This document shows positions 1 to 7,551 of a DNA stretch of 64,000 bases, in pieces. Below the pieces are notes generated by a model that was not told the origin of the DNA, ran no database searches, and was given only the letters and a program-made list of their open reading frames with translations. Location of the stretch: positions 682,001 to 746,000 of the forward strand of contig CAWCIY010000002.1 in NCBI GenBank assembly GCA_963795715.1, given 5' to 3'. This DNA is from JAFEDN01 sp963795715 (GTDB lineage Bacteria; Pseudomonadota; Gammaproteobacteria; Coxiellales; Coxiellaceae). Position 1 is the stretch's first letter. The number at the start of each line of letters is the position of its first letter. Both the position numbers and the translations under genes were made by a program.

Positions 1-824
1 AAAACTTTTTTCTTAAAAAATTCTATTTCACCTACGCTATAAGAATTATCCAACCAGAATTGATTAAAGTTGTCATTAAATGCGACACCAGAATCTTCAT
101 GACCCCAATCCCAAAGATCCCTCCGTGCAACTTGGTTGTGATTGTGAGTAAAAAAGTTAATTAAAAAATCCACGGAAAAATTGGCAGTGACTAAAGCTTT
201 AGATATTGAAATATTGTAACCGTATTGTGAAAAGTATTTTTGAAAATCATTAAAAACAAACGAATAAAAATTATTAGAAGGGTTTAAAAAACTTACGTAT
301 GAAACTAAAGTCGAGTCCAAAAGATGACAAGCAAGTTCATGTGCTAATAATGGATGATATTTTTTGGAAACGACGGATAAGAAAGCTTCTACAAATGCGG
401 TGGCTTGCCAAAAGGACAACTTTCTAAATGAAAGTAAAAACCCAAAACGTTTGACATATTTCCAAAGAATTACAGTTTCAGCCTGTTGAAGACTTTCAAA
501 CCAATCATTTTCAGGAGTAAAAAAATTGCAATGCCAAACCAATAAGGTTCCTTGGCTCCAATTTATTCTTGGTTTTAAAGAATTGATCAAAGACAAAGTT
601 GGATTATTTTTTTGAATATTTTTTAGATCTGTAGAGATCAGGGTATTTAAATGCTGTATGGATATTTTAAGATTGAATAATAAATTAAAATTAATCCCTA
701 TACGAAACACACGCATCGATGGAGAAAAAACTTTAAGTTGAATGTAATTTAAATGTGAAGATAATGTAATTTTATCATCTCTTCCTTTTTTGTTTTCTGT
801 GACTAAATATTCTGTTTTTTTCAT
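1..824 (-). CDS. Unknown protein, C-terminus cut by window edge
   Basis: A reading frame stays open from an ATG at 824 to the left edge of the window (about 274 codons), so the C-terminus is missing. Two in-frame ATGs exist (830 and 824). The one at 824 is preferred because an AGGA stretch lies about 8 bases upstream of it, whereas it is only about 3 bases from the 830 ATG. The product is rich in aromatic residues (for example WKYVKRFGFLLSF, VSYVSFLNPSNNFYSF) and has no signal peptide or clear membrane segments. I do not recognise the family. A run HELACHLL resembles a metalloprotease helix but lacks HExxH spacing. The gene neighbours a field of insertion-sequence remnants, so it may be accessory, possibly an effector. 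Confidence 0.6.
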   Translation of the reverse strand, partial: MKKTEYLVTENKKGRDDKITLSSHLNYIQLKVFSPSMRVFRIGINFNLLFNLKISIQHLNTLISTDLKNIQKNNPTLSLINSLKPRINWSQGTLLVWHCNFFTPENDWFESLQQAETVILWKYVKRFGFLLSFRKLSFWQATAFVEAFLSVVSKKYHPLLAHELACHLLDSTLVSYVSFLNPSNNFYSFVFNDFQKYFSQYGYNISISKALVTANFSVDFLINFFTHNHNQVARRDLWDWGHEDSGVAFNDNFNQFWLDNSYSVGEIEFFKKKV

Positions 825-1136
825 GTGCATAATCCTGTTTTAATGTTTTCCAAAAAACTAACACATGAAATCAGAAAATACAATCAGCAGTATAATAAAA
901 GATCAAGACCAGCCTCCTAGATACCACGGTCAAGCCGGCTTAAGCGTCAGTTTAAGATTTTCTTCTACTCTCCCTCTCCCCAAAATGGGCATAGGCGTCA
1001 AGCTAAAAATTTCAATTAAAGTATTCATATTAAAATTTCCTGGCAGGTCGCGCTCATCATTTTTTGATAAGTGGATTTTCTTTTTTTTCGAGGTTTTTCT
1101 TTAAGCGCAAAGAGTTTCAACTCCTTCCAAAACTCT

Positions 1137-1445
1137 TTAAAAAAATTGAATAATCGATAAGTCAATAAAAAATTCTTTCATCAATTCGGTGGCCTGAGGA
1201 GTAAACCGTTCGTGGAGTCCTTGCCGGGTGATCTGGATGCCTCTCTTTTTGATCAGTTTACATGGACCTTCCAGGGTTATATCCGAAGCTGACAGAAAAC
1301 CCATCACCAAGGCTTCAGCAAAGAGTGAACTGGTTAATTTAGATCGACGTTGGGTAAATTTAACCGATTGACCGATTTGCGTGGCAGTTTGTCTAAAAAA
1401 ATTTATGACAACGTGGCAGATTTTTGATACATTAGCGTCTTGCAT
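1137..1445 (-). pseudogene. Transposase N-terminal fragment (IS4-like)
   Basis: A 102-residue frame contains the segment LSASDITLEGPCKLIKKRGI followed by QITRQGLHERFTPQATELMK. I recognise this as the N-terminal region of IS4-type transposases, which have a helical N-terminus before the DDE domain. It stops after SIIQFF and no DDE catalytic core follows. Downstream frames are short and degenerate and run into low-complexity sequence near 920-1010. The element is therefore truncated and inactive. The family assignment is from memory of the motif and is moderately secure. Confidence 0.5.
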
Positions 1446-1498
1446 AGAGTTCCTTTCTGATTTTTCGGGCGAAAAATTTTCTCGGTAACTCTATGCAA
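1440..1498. promoter_or_regulatory. Nested inverted repeats over the transposase fragment start
   Basis: A perfect 12-bp inverted repeat (1440-1451 with 1487-1498, arm TTGCATAGAGTT) encloses a second one (TTTTTCG with CGAAAAA, near 1461-1477). The outer arm overlaps the ATG of the transposase fragment at 1445. It could be a transposon end, a translation-sequestering hairpin that limits transposase expression, or both. Direct observation of symmetry; function is inferred. Confidence 0.4.
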
Positions 1499-1583
1499 CT
1501 TTATATTATTTTTTAAGCCCTTATTTAATAAAAAAATTCCTTAGTTTGACGCCTTATGTACGTTTTATCCATTTTTTTTGTAT

Positions 1584-1973
1584 TTATGGAAAAGTTATAT
1601 TATAGGTATTCGGTCCGACTTGAGTTATCGTACATTTATAACAGTCAGGGACTTCATAAATAGTATCTTGGGGCGTAACAGTTATAGAAATTATAGGACC
1701 GTCACCCTCTACATTATTTTCTGAGTTAAGGTAAGTTGAAGCATAATTAAAGTTTCCATTAGCTGGAGGCTTAAGAGTAATTGCACAGGTTGTACAGTTA
1801 TATATTTGCTCAAGGGGTTTAATTTCTCTTGGGCCAACAATACCATTTGTTTTTGTATAGTAATTGGTTGTTTTATTTTGAAAGGTAAGCGTGACATCCA
1901 CAGCATAGGTTACACAGGTAAAACCGCTTATTATTAAAAAAATTGAATAAATCAAGATTTTTTTACTTTTCAC
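1584..1973 (-). CDS. Small secreted protein with two CxxC pairs
   Basis: 129 residues beginning with a classical Sec signal peptide: MKSKK, a hydrophobic core ILIYSIFLIISGFTCV, and a probable cleavage after TYA before VDV. The mature part has two cysteine pairs, CTTC near residue 60 and CYKC near residue 112, and a beta-rich sequence (VTLTFQNKTTNYYTK, ISITVTPQDTIYEV). It is probably exported and could form disulfides or bind metal. I do not recognise a family. It stands alone between transposase remnants, and its start is supported by the signal sequence rather than by a strong ribosome-binding site. Confidence 0.6.
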   Translation of the reverse strand: MKSKKILIYSIFLIISGFTCVTYAVDVTLTFQNKTTNYYTKTNGIVGPREIKPLEQIYNCTTCAITLKPPANGNFNYASTYLNSENNVEGDGPIISITVTPQDTIYEVPDCYKCTITQVGPNTYNITFP

Positions 1974-2034
1974 AATATGTCTCCAGCAAGTATTCTTCGA
2001 ATAATTATAGCATACTTTTCAATATAACCAATTA

Positions 2035-2220
2035 ATGAATAAAGACGGCCCTCTTTTTCGTGGGCGTTATAATGCTTGCTTAATCGAAGCTGATGACTAT
2101 CTCATTCAAGTGAGTCGATATATTCACTTAAATCCAGTTGAGGCTAAAATTTGTCAAAAACCTCAAGATTATTGCTGGTCAAGCTATAGATTTTTTCTTG
2201 GCTTAGATCAATCACCGTGA
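2035..2220 (+). pseudogene. RAYT (Y1-type) transposase, C-terminal fragment
   Basis: 61 residues with GPLFRGRYNACLIEADDYL then VSRYIHLNPVEA, the C-terminal signature of REP-associated tyrosine transposases (IS200/IS605-like HUH enzymes). The tyrosine-bearing helix is retained, but the N-terminal HUH metal-binding half is absent. A matching N-terminal half of the same family lies at about 9317-9587 on the same strand. Non-functional fragment. Confidence 0.7.
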
Positions 2221-2235
2221 TCTTGCAACAATTTT

Positions 2236-2400
2236 TTAGACACTATGAACAGAGGCTTGTTGATAATATCGTCGTTCGAACTCCCCAGGAGATAAATACC
2301 CCACCATAGAATATCGGCGCTGATTATTATAAAACACTTCCACATATTCAAAAATGCTACGCATGGCTTGCCCCTCTACCCTGTGAACGATTACGATCGG
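2236..2400 (-). pseudogene. IS3-family transposase OrfB C-terminal fragment
   Basis: Translation of the minus strand gives FEYVEVFYNNQRRYSMVGYL and SPGEFERRYYQ, the conserved C-terminus of IS3-family OrfB (rve/DDE integrase fold), ending at a TAA at 2236-2238. No catalytic core is present upstream, so only about 55 codons survive. The frame abuts the RAYT fragment, marking this as a hotspot of decayed mobile elements. Confidence 0.65.
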
Positions 2401-2508
2401 ATTGACATTCTTTTATACTTGCTAATTTGCTGTTAATTAAACAGTAAAGCAGGGTTTAGTCAATGAAAAAGGAAGGTTACACTATGGCAATCGCATCTAA
2501 ACTTTTCT

Positions 2509-3270
2509 CTAGAAATAACTCTTAATAATAGATTGCATGTCTGTGTGCATACCGCAGTTTTCTAATTCTAACCTATTATCTGGTTTCGAAATCCATCCTA
2601 CTACATTAGCCTCGTCCCAATAACTTTTAAAATATTGCTGCAAAATCTTTGCTGTTCGAGTTTGAGGATGTTCAACTCCATATTTAAGGATTTCCTCAAA
2701 AGATATTGTATCTATACGACTAACCATCTCTAGACGTTTATGTACAAAGCGAGAAAAAAGGCCAGTTGAGACAAAATGTTCTTTTGCTCTAGCATTCTTA
2801 TATAATACACGAAAGATAAATGCACAAGGAGGATATTCAGTCAACTTCACCTCTGGAAATTTTTCCTCTTTTTCTGCCTCCTCAATAAAAGGCAAAAGAT
2901 CTCTTTTTATCATGTCACACAACTTAAATCGGCTGGTGAAATAAGGCTCTCCTCGCTTTCCGTAAGTATATATTATTCGGCATTGTTGATAAAGGTCCTT
3001 AGGATTTCGCTCCTGTGCCACCTCGTTCATAAAGTCTATAATTTTCTCTATAGCGTCTTCGGGATCCTGATTATAATGAACAAATATATTATCGATGCCA
3101 GGGGGAAGCGCCTCCGTATACATTCTTCCCCCTTCTGCTAGGGCACGGATAGCTCCAAACCAGCGGGGTAGCGGACGCTCCCCGAGATCTCCGGATCGCT
3201 CGACAGCATTAATTAGTTGAAATTTATTTTCTTCAAAGAAATTTTTGGCTTTTTCTTGTAATTGTTTCAT
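2509..3270 (-). CDS. Unknown cytoplasmic-type protein, 253 residues
   Basis: An intact, largely helical frame without signal peptide or membrane segments. It starts MKQLQEKAKNFFEENKFQLI. The N-terminal half contains LPRWFGAIRALAEGGRMYTE, and the middle is rich in charged helices (FIEEAEKEEKFPEVK). No catalytic motif that I recognise. It is a lone gene with divergent, decayed neighbours, so it may have arrived by transfer; an effector role is possible but unsupported. Start chosen because it gives the longest frame and sits in AT-rich upstream sequence. Confidence 0.5.
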   Translation of the reverse strand: MKQLQEKAKNFFEENKFQLINAVERSGDLGERPLPRWFGAIRALAEGGRMYTEALPPGIDNIFVHYNQDPEDAIEKIIDFMNEVAQERNPKDLYQQCRIIYTYGKRGEPYFTSRFKLCDMIKRDLLPFIEEAEKEEKFPEVKLTEYPPCAFIFRVLYKNARAKEHFVSTGLFSRFVHKRLEMVSRIDTISFEEILKYGVEHPQTRTAKILQQYFKSYWDEANVVGWISKPDNRLELENCGMHTDMQSIIKSYF

Positions 3271-3456
3271 TTTAATTACCCTCGTAACCTGTCGTTATTA
3301 TATATTTTGTATTATTAAACTCATTAACTCATTTTGAAATGTTATTATATCAATAACTTTTTCTTTTTACTAGAGGGTGTTGTACCCTGCTGATAAATTG
3401 ACATACTCTTTGACAAAAACTTAAGGGTAATATGGAACACATCAGCGAGTTATAGA

Positions 3457-4011
3457 GTGGACCCCCGGAGCTGGAGAAAAGTCAAGGCCGCGCGCAGCGC
3501 GCCCGAAGGTAGCCTGATCGGTATTTTCGCCATTGGCTATCGAAAAGAGTTGCTAGAAACTCCCGTTTTCAAGCCTGCAAATTTACATTTACAAAATTTT
3601 AAAACACCTTTACAAAAATATCCCACAGAATTATTCGCCGGATTTTTTATTGGTGGTTTTGCCACAATGCCCTGTACCACCGTGCTTACTTTCATCAATC
3701 CGGTTTTGATGGCTAAAGGATTAATGACACCACAACAACTGATGTAAACACAAAGTTTAATTATTCTAATTGCTATATTGACTTTGATCATTGCCGGTAA
3801 AAGCGCTGATCGATTTTCACCTCGAAAAGTGATGCAATGGGGATGTTTATTTTTAATTTTAGTTTCTTGGCCCTGTTTATTTTTGATCGATCATCATCAA
3901 TTAACCTTTCTTGCCTTAACTTTAATAATTGTAGCGAACGAAATATTGTTAGCGCCTGCTAATGCCTATTTAAAAAATTTATTTGCGGTAGAATATCGTT
4001 ACATATGTTGA
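3457..4011 (+). pseudogene. MFS transporter remnant with in-frame stop
   Basis: Two frames, 3457-3747 and 3778-4011, are in the same register and separated only by a TAA at 3745-3747. Read through, they give membrane segments typical of a major facilitator: TELFAGFFIGGFATMPC, SLIILIAILTLIIAGK followed by the loop SADRFSPRKVMQWG, then two more hydrophobic helices. Only about five helices remain of the usual twelve, and both ends are truncated. The first codons (3457-3520) are unusually GC-rich and look like foreign sequence fused to the remnant. Confidence 0.6.
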
Positions 4012-4283
4012 CCAAAAACTTGTGCTTACAGATGAGACTCAATCCGAGAACAAATTTAAAAGTATTAATAGCAGCGTTTTTTGGAGCGATTTTTCTTTCT
4101 CGTATATTTAACGGAAGTTTAACAAGTAGTCAGTCTCCTGTTCCCACTACCCCTCCTGTTCCTTATGATCCTGTCCCTTGGATGGGAGCGATTGTATTGA
4201 ATCCACCCTTGATGAGAGAAAGTGATGAAGGACTGGATGAACAACCGGTAGATAAATACCATCGTCTATTTCCCATGACCTAA
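4005..4283 (+). CDS. Hypothetical membrane-anchored proline-rich protein (possibly broken)
   Basis: 92 residues: a basic N-terminus, a hydrophobic segment VLIAAFFGAIFLSRIF that could be a signal anchor, then a proline-rich stretch (SPVPTTPPVPYDPVPW). After the TAA the same frame continues with KDHPNSNPNEEPTPTR to another stop at about 4352, so the gene may have been shortened by one nonsense change. It overlaps the end of the MFS remnant by a few bases. Family unknown; reality as an expressed gene is uncertain. Confidence 0.35.
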   Translation: MLTKNLCLQMRLNPRTNLKVLIAAFFGAIFLSRIFNGSLTSSQSPVPTTPPVPYDPVPWMGAIVLNPPLMRESDEGLDEQPVDKYHRLFPMT

Positions 4284-4380
4284 AAAGATCACCCAAATTC
4301 TAATCCTAATGAAGAACCTACTCCTACCCGCATGGAGCTTGGAAGCACCCGGTAAAATGCATTATCCAATTAAATAAAGG

Positions 4381-4411
4381 GACCTTGAACCACCGACCAA
4401 GTGATTAACAG
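4381..4411 (-). other. Possible tRNA-Asn 3'-half fragment
   Basis: The minus strand reads CTGTTAATCACTTGGTCGG then TGGTTCAAGG, which matches the anticodon loop (GTT), anticodon 3' stem, variable region and T-loop of tRNA-Asn. The 5' half of the anticodon stem and the acceptor stem are not present, so it cannot be a functional tRNA. Such 3' halves are commonly left by integration at tRNA genes; that reading is an inference. Confidence 0.35.
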
Positions 4412-4499
4412 CCGGTTCGCCCGCTTGATAATCCATGGAGTAACATATTAGAATACTTTCGTAATTTATTGTTTTTAATTATTAATTTATTAATTTGGA

Positions 4500-4523
4500 C
4501 TATGACCGCAAAACTCGGTTGGA
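4500..4523 (+). repeat. Left terminal inverted repeat of the transposon
   Basis: 24 bases that are the exact reverse complement of 7207-7230. The repeat ends two bases before the transposase stop codon at 4525-4527. Confidence 0.9.
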
Positions 4524-4524
4524 T

Positions 4525-6294
4525 TTAGCCAAAGTTGATTATTTTTTGACCCAATTGGCTGATTTTATCAGGTAAATCAGGTAGCCTCAATATCCTGTCC
4601 ATCCCTTTCGGATAATTTCTTGCCGCATCATCTTCGCGTCGCAATTCAGCTCGTACAGCAGTAATGTCTATTTCGGTAAATCGCTCTGCTAAATTTTTTT
4701 TGCCATTTAAAATCATTTGCTCATACTCAAGAATTTTTAAATTTTTTATAAGTGGCGTGTTGGCAAGCATGGTTTTGAGTGTTTTGGATAGCGAAGATGT
4801 ACCACTTTTTTTTCGATAACCACTTTTAATGTCACGAAAGAATCGTTCTAAAATATTGTTAGTTCGTTGTGGTTGCATTACCAATTCACCCGTTTCCGTT
4901 TTTACAATAATTGGATCAGCAAATAATTTTTCCCAAAATTTATCAATTTGTTTAACCATTTTTTTAATTCGGATGTCAGTTTTGGAGAGCTGTATGATTG
5001 TATTAGATTCTCGAAATTGCTTAACTTTTAATTCTATCGTCTTTATATCCATATCATCGTCACCTGAATCATTCAAGCCTTTTTTTCCATCAGATGACAT
5101 AATTCGCATTGCATCTCGCAATTGATCAAAAATATTGCATTTATTTTTGATCATTGCTAACGAGTTTAATAATACAGAATCATTTAATACGCGACTTATT
5201 TTTACAATGGATAACTTTGGAGAACCCATTGTCATTTTTTTATTTAAATTTTTTATCATGGGATAAGCGACCTGCAATCTATCGCAAAAATCAACATGAG
5301 GCTTATCAAAAGGAAAACCGTAACCCTGTGATCCATTTTTTGATTCTAATATCCATGTTACCAATAAATAATATGATACAGGCGTCATGAGCTGATGATT
5401 ACTTTTTACAAAGAAGTTCTTTTCAAGGCTATGGGAAAGGCAAATCTTTAATTCGTCATCCTTATCGATATATAACTTCAGTTTTTTAATAAAGCTCCTA
5501 AGAATTGAACGTATCTTCATTGTTTTTAATGATCGCCTAATAGCATTATATTCAGTGTTAAATAAATCCTTTCCAATGTCACGTAAAAAATGAAGATGGC
5601 AAATAAAATTTTTGACATGAGGGAAAATGGTTCCTACGGCGTTGATAATAGCCGGACTCATGTCATGGACAATAGCAACAGGATCGCCATAATGTTCATT
5701 GATTCTCTCGAGATGTGGCTGGATTAACTTGGCATTTTCTGAGGAAACTTTAAAATTATCTAACACAATACAGCTTATTTCATCAATAAAGCTAAATAAA
5801 TGCGGGCTATCACCTTCGCTAGTCCCATCCAAATGTAAAATATAACCTCCTTTAGTTCTCATGTGATTTTTAATTTTATCTCTGCAAGATTGATGGGACA
5901 ATGCCAGATAAACAATAAATTTTTTACCTAAATAACTAATTTCACGTAGCGACATGGATATATTTTTTTCTCTCAACAATTCTTGTATGTGTTCATCACT
6001 CATATGGTCTATAAATAACGATCTTCCTATAAATTCAATAACATCATAACCAAAACAGCTTCCCTTGGGTATTATCGATTTTATTTCTTCACCATCATAA
6101 ATTTTATGGCAAATTTCACAATAGGTTTGTGTAACATTCGCTATAAAATCACCCATGAACAGAGTGGATTTTACCCGCGCTATTGTTTTATATATTTTTA
6201 ATGGATTTCCACATGAACATGTTGACAAAGAGGGTCTGAAATACAGGTTAATTTTATTTGGAAATAATTGATTGTATGAAATATTAATGAGCAT
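4525..6294 (-). CDS. DDE transposase with N-terminal zinc finger
   Basis: 589 residues. Near the N-terminus a four-cysteine finger (CSCG and CEIC, residues about 27-62) probably binds the inverted repeats. The catalytic signature is visible: LHLDGT (first Asp, about residue 155), IVHDMSPA (second Asp, about 210), a CHLHFLRD motif of the C/DxxH type near 234, and NNILERFFRD (catalytic Glu, about 488). This arrangement is known from ISL3, IS256 and Mutator-like transposases. The frame is full length and undamaged. It lies 29 bases downstream of the companion gene, and no clear ribosome-binding site was seen, so it may depend on coupled translation. The exact IS family would need comparison with ISfinder. 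Confidence 0.8.
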   Translation of the reverse strand: MLINISYNQLFPNKINLYFRPSLSTCSCGNPLKIYKTIARVKSTLFMGDFIANVTQTYCEICHKIYDGEEIKSIIPKGSCFGYDVIEFIGRSLFIDHMSDEHIQELLREKNISMSLREISYLGKKFIVYLALSHQSCRDKIKNHMRTKGGYILHLDGTSEGDSPHLFSFIDEISCIVLDNFKVSSENAKLIQPHLERINEHYGDPVAIVHDMSPAIINAVGTIFPHVKNFICHLHFLRDIGKDLFNTEYNAIRRSLKTMKIRSILRSFIKKLKLYIDKDDELKICLSHSLEKNFFVKSNHQLMTPVSYYLLVTWILESKNGSQGYGFPFDKPHVDFCDRLQVAYPMIKNLNKKMTMGSPKLSIVKISRVLNDSVLLNSLAMIKNKCNIFDQLRDAMRIMSSDGKKGLNDSGDDDMDIKTIELKVKQFRESNTIIQLSKTDIRIKKMVKQIDKFWEKLFADPIIVKTETGELVMQPQRTNNILERFFRDIKSGYRKKSGTSSLSKTLKTMLANTPLIKNLKILEYEQMILNGKKNLAERFTEIDITAVRAELRREDDAARNYPKGMDRILRLPDLPDKISQLGQKIINFG

Positions 6295-6323
6295 GCGATT
6301 TAAATACGATCTTATAATGTTGA

Positions 6324-6980
6324 CTACTTCAAATCCAGTGTTTTTTTTAAATTAAACTGGTTGATTACTTTATCTACTTGTTCGATCGAGATTACAATTT
6401 TTCTTAATTTTAATTCTGTAACAATTTTTTGTGAATCGATGGTCATTGATTTAACTCGAATGATTGCTGCTAAAATTTCTATCATTATCCAATCGGGGCA
6501 AGCCATTTCTTTGTATTCTTGTAGAGTGACTTCTCGATTCTGAATTTGATGCTTTGACCGATTAACATTCGTACTAAAATAAATAAAATCACTCTCGATT
6601 TTTTTTCGTATTATTTTTTTGTTTCTCACAAGATTCAGTAGCGTGTTATGTACACGGATATGTAATTGTTTTTTTAATTCATTATGCGTTTTTCCCGCTT
6701 CAGCATTTTCAATTAATTTAACAAGCGTATTTTTTAAAGTGCCGAATTGCGCAAATCCAATTTCATCATAAAACCAAATACCATCAGGATCAAATCGAGG
6801 AATATTTTTTAATGTATAGTATTTCCCGGCATGAGTAAAACTTGAAAAATAACCTTCAGATAAAAGATCACGAAAAATACTTCTCGCCGATCTATCTTTT
6901 AATTTATCTCGAAGCGACAGCAAATCAGTAACCCGCTCCGCGTCGAAAATTTGAAGTAATTTTTCTCGCACTTTTATCAT
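6324..6980 (-). CDS. Transposon companion protein, probable winged-helix DNA binder
   Basis: 218 residues, first gene of the transposon. The sequence suggests tandem winged-helix modules: residues about 1-60 (LLSLRDKLKDRSARSIFRDL, then HAGKYYTL), 80-135 (TLVKLIENAEAGKTHNELKK, LLNLVRNKKIIRKKI), and a C-terminal helix pair. No catalytic motif was seen. The start at 6980 has AGGAG five bases upstream, and a 19-bp-arm palindrome sits just beyond it, so autoregulation or recognition of the element ends is plausible. The role is inferred from position and fold-like pattern; it is not a recognised named family. Confidence 0.65.
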   Translation of the reverse strand: MIKVREKLLQIFDAERVTDLLSLRDKLKDRSARSIFRDLLSEGYFSSFTHAGKYYTLKNIPRFDPDGIWFYDEIGFAQFGTLKNTLVKLIENAEAGKTHNELKKQLHIRVHNTLLNLVRNKKIIRKKIESDFIYFSTNVNRSKHQIQNREVTLQEYKEMACPDWIMIEILAAIIRVKSMTIDSQKIVTELKLRKIVISIEQVDKVINQFNLKKTLDLK

Positions 6981-6990
6981 AATATCTCCT

Positions 6991-7035
6991 TGTCAATATT
7001 AGGACTATATTTATATTATAGTCCTAATATTGACA
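6991..7035. promoter_or_regulatory. Long palindrome upstream of transposon operon (operator candidate)
   Basis: Perfect 19-bp arms (6991-7009 TGTCAATATTAGGACTATA and 7017-7035) separated by 7 bases. It begins 10 bases upstream of the companion gene start and covers the likely promoter and leader. The symmetry suits binding by a dimeric regulator, possibly the companion protein. Alternatively it forms a hairpin in the mRNA leader that limits transposase synthesis. Confidence 0.6.
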
Positions 7036-7206
7036 AATGGAATGGAGCAATATTGCGAAATTTTAAACAAATTAATTAATTTTAACTCAATTTAACTGTA
7101 ATTTATGAAAATTTAATAGATGGTTTGTGAAACATGATGGGGAGAATGGCAATATTGGGATTTTTACAAAAATTAATTAGTGAGATATTTCAATTAGTTA
7201 TGAAAT

Positions 7207-7230
7207 TCCAACCGAGTTTTGCGGTCATAG
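7207..7230 (-). repeat. Right terminal inverted repeat of the transposon
   Basis: Exact reverse complement of 4500-4523, followed directly by the second copy of the 8-bp target duplication AATTTGGA. Confidence 0.9.
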
Positions 7231-7551
7231 AATTTGGATGCCCTTCAGAATTTGCATATTTCCCTATAAATCACTCAAATCGTGACCTGCTGTGTCCCCT
7301 TGATGCACCCTAACCTGAAAGATGAAGGCGATAACCCTGTTTTAGAATTGGCGATTGCGGGTAATGCAGCAGCAATTTACGCATAGCGGGAATTGCTGCG
7401 TTTTCAAGTCTTTCCTAGTAATGTCCATTTCCTTTTAAAAAATGTCCGGTAGAGAAATTTAGTTTTTTAATATCTTTGTTATTAATTCTTCTTTAATAAT
7501 TTAAAAGTAAAATAGATAAGTTAGTACTATTAAAATCGAAAACGAGTAAAT
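7231..7551 (+). other. Intergenic stretch with a gene remnant
   Basis: Apart from the target duplication at its left end, this stretch holds a short coding-like run from 7303 (MHPNLKDEGDNPVLELAIAG NAAAIYA, then a stop and further open sequence RELLRFQVFPSNVHFLLKN). This looks like the decayed end of an ankyrin-like or effector-like gene. The last 100 bases are very AT-rich and probably contain the promoter of the gene at 7552. Confidence 0.35.

Larger units (their letters stand above)
4500..7230. mobile_element. Intact-looking two-gene transposon
   Basis: A 2731-bp unit bounded by perfect 24-bp inverted repeats (4500-4523 and 7207-7230, starting CTATGACCGCAAAACTCGG) and flanked by an 8-bp direct repeat AATTTGGA (4492-4499 and 7231-7238), the expected target-site duplication. 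It carries a 589-residue transposase and a 218-residue companion protein, both on the minus strand, with a long palindrome upstream of the companion. An 8-bp duplication fits ISL3-like or related DDE elements. Perfect repeats and duplication argue for recent insertion. The family name is uncertain. Confidence 0.85.

Noticed and set aside
445..520. Possible zinc-protease motif in the partial gene at the left edge
   Set aside because: The relevant segment, HELACHLL (encoded nearer 330), has His at the fifth instead of the fourth position after the first His, so HExxH is not satisfied.
865..1104. 79-codon frame on the plus strand
   Set aside because: Low-complexity translation with a homopolymeric Phe tail, antisense to transposon remnants and REP-like sequence; no protein-like pattern.
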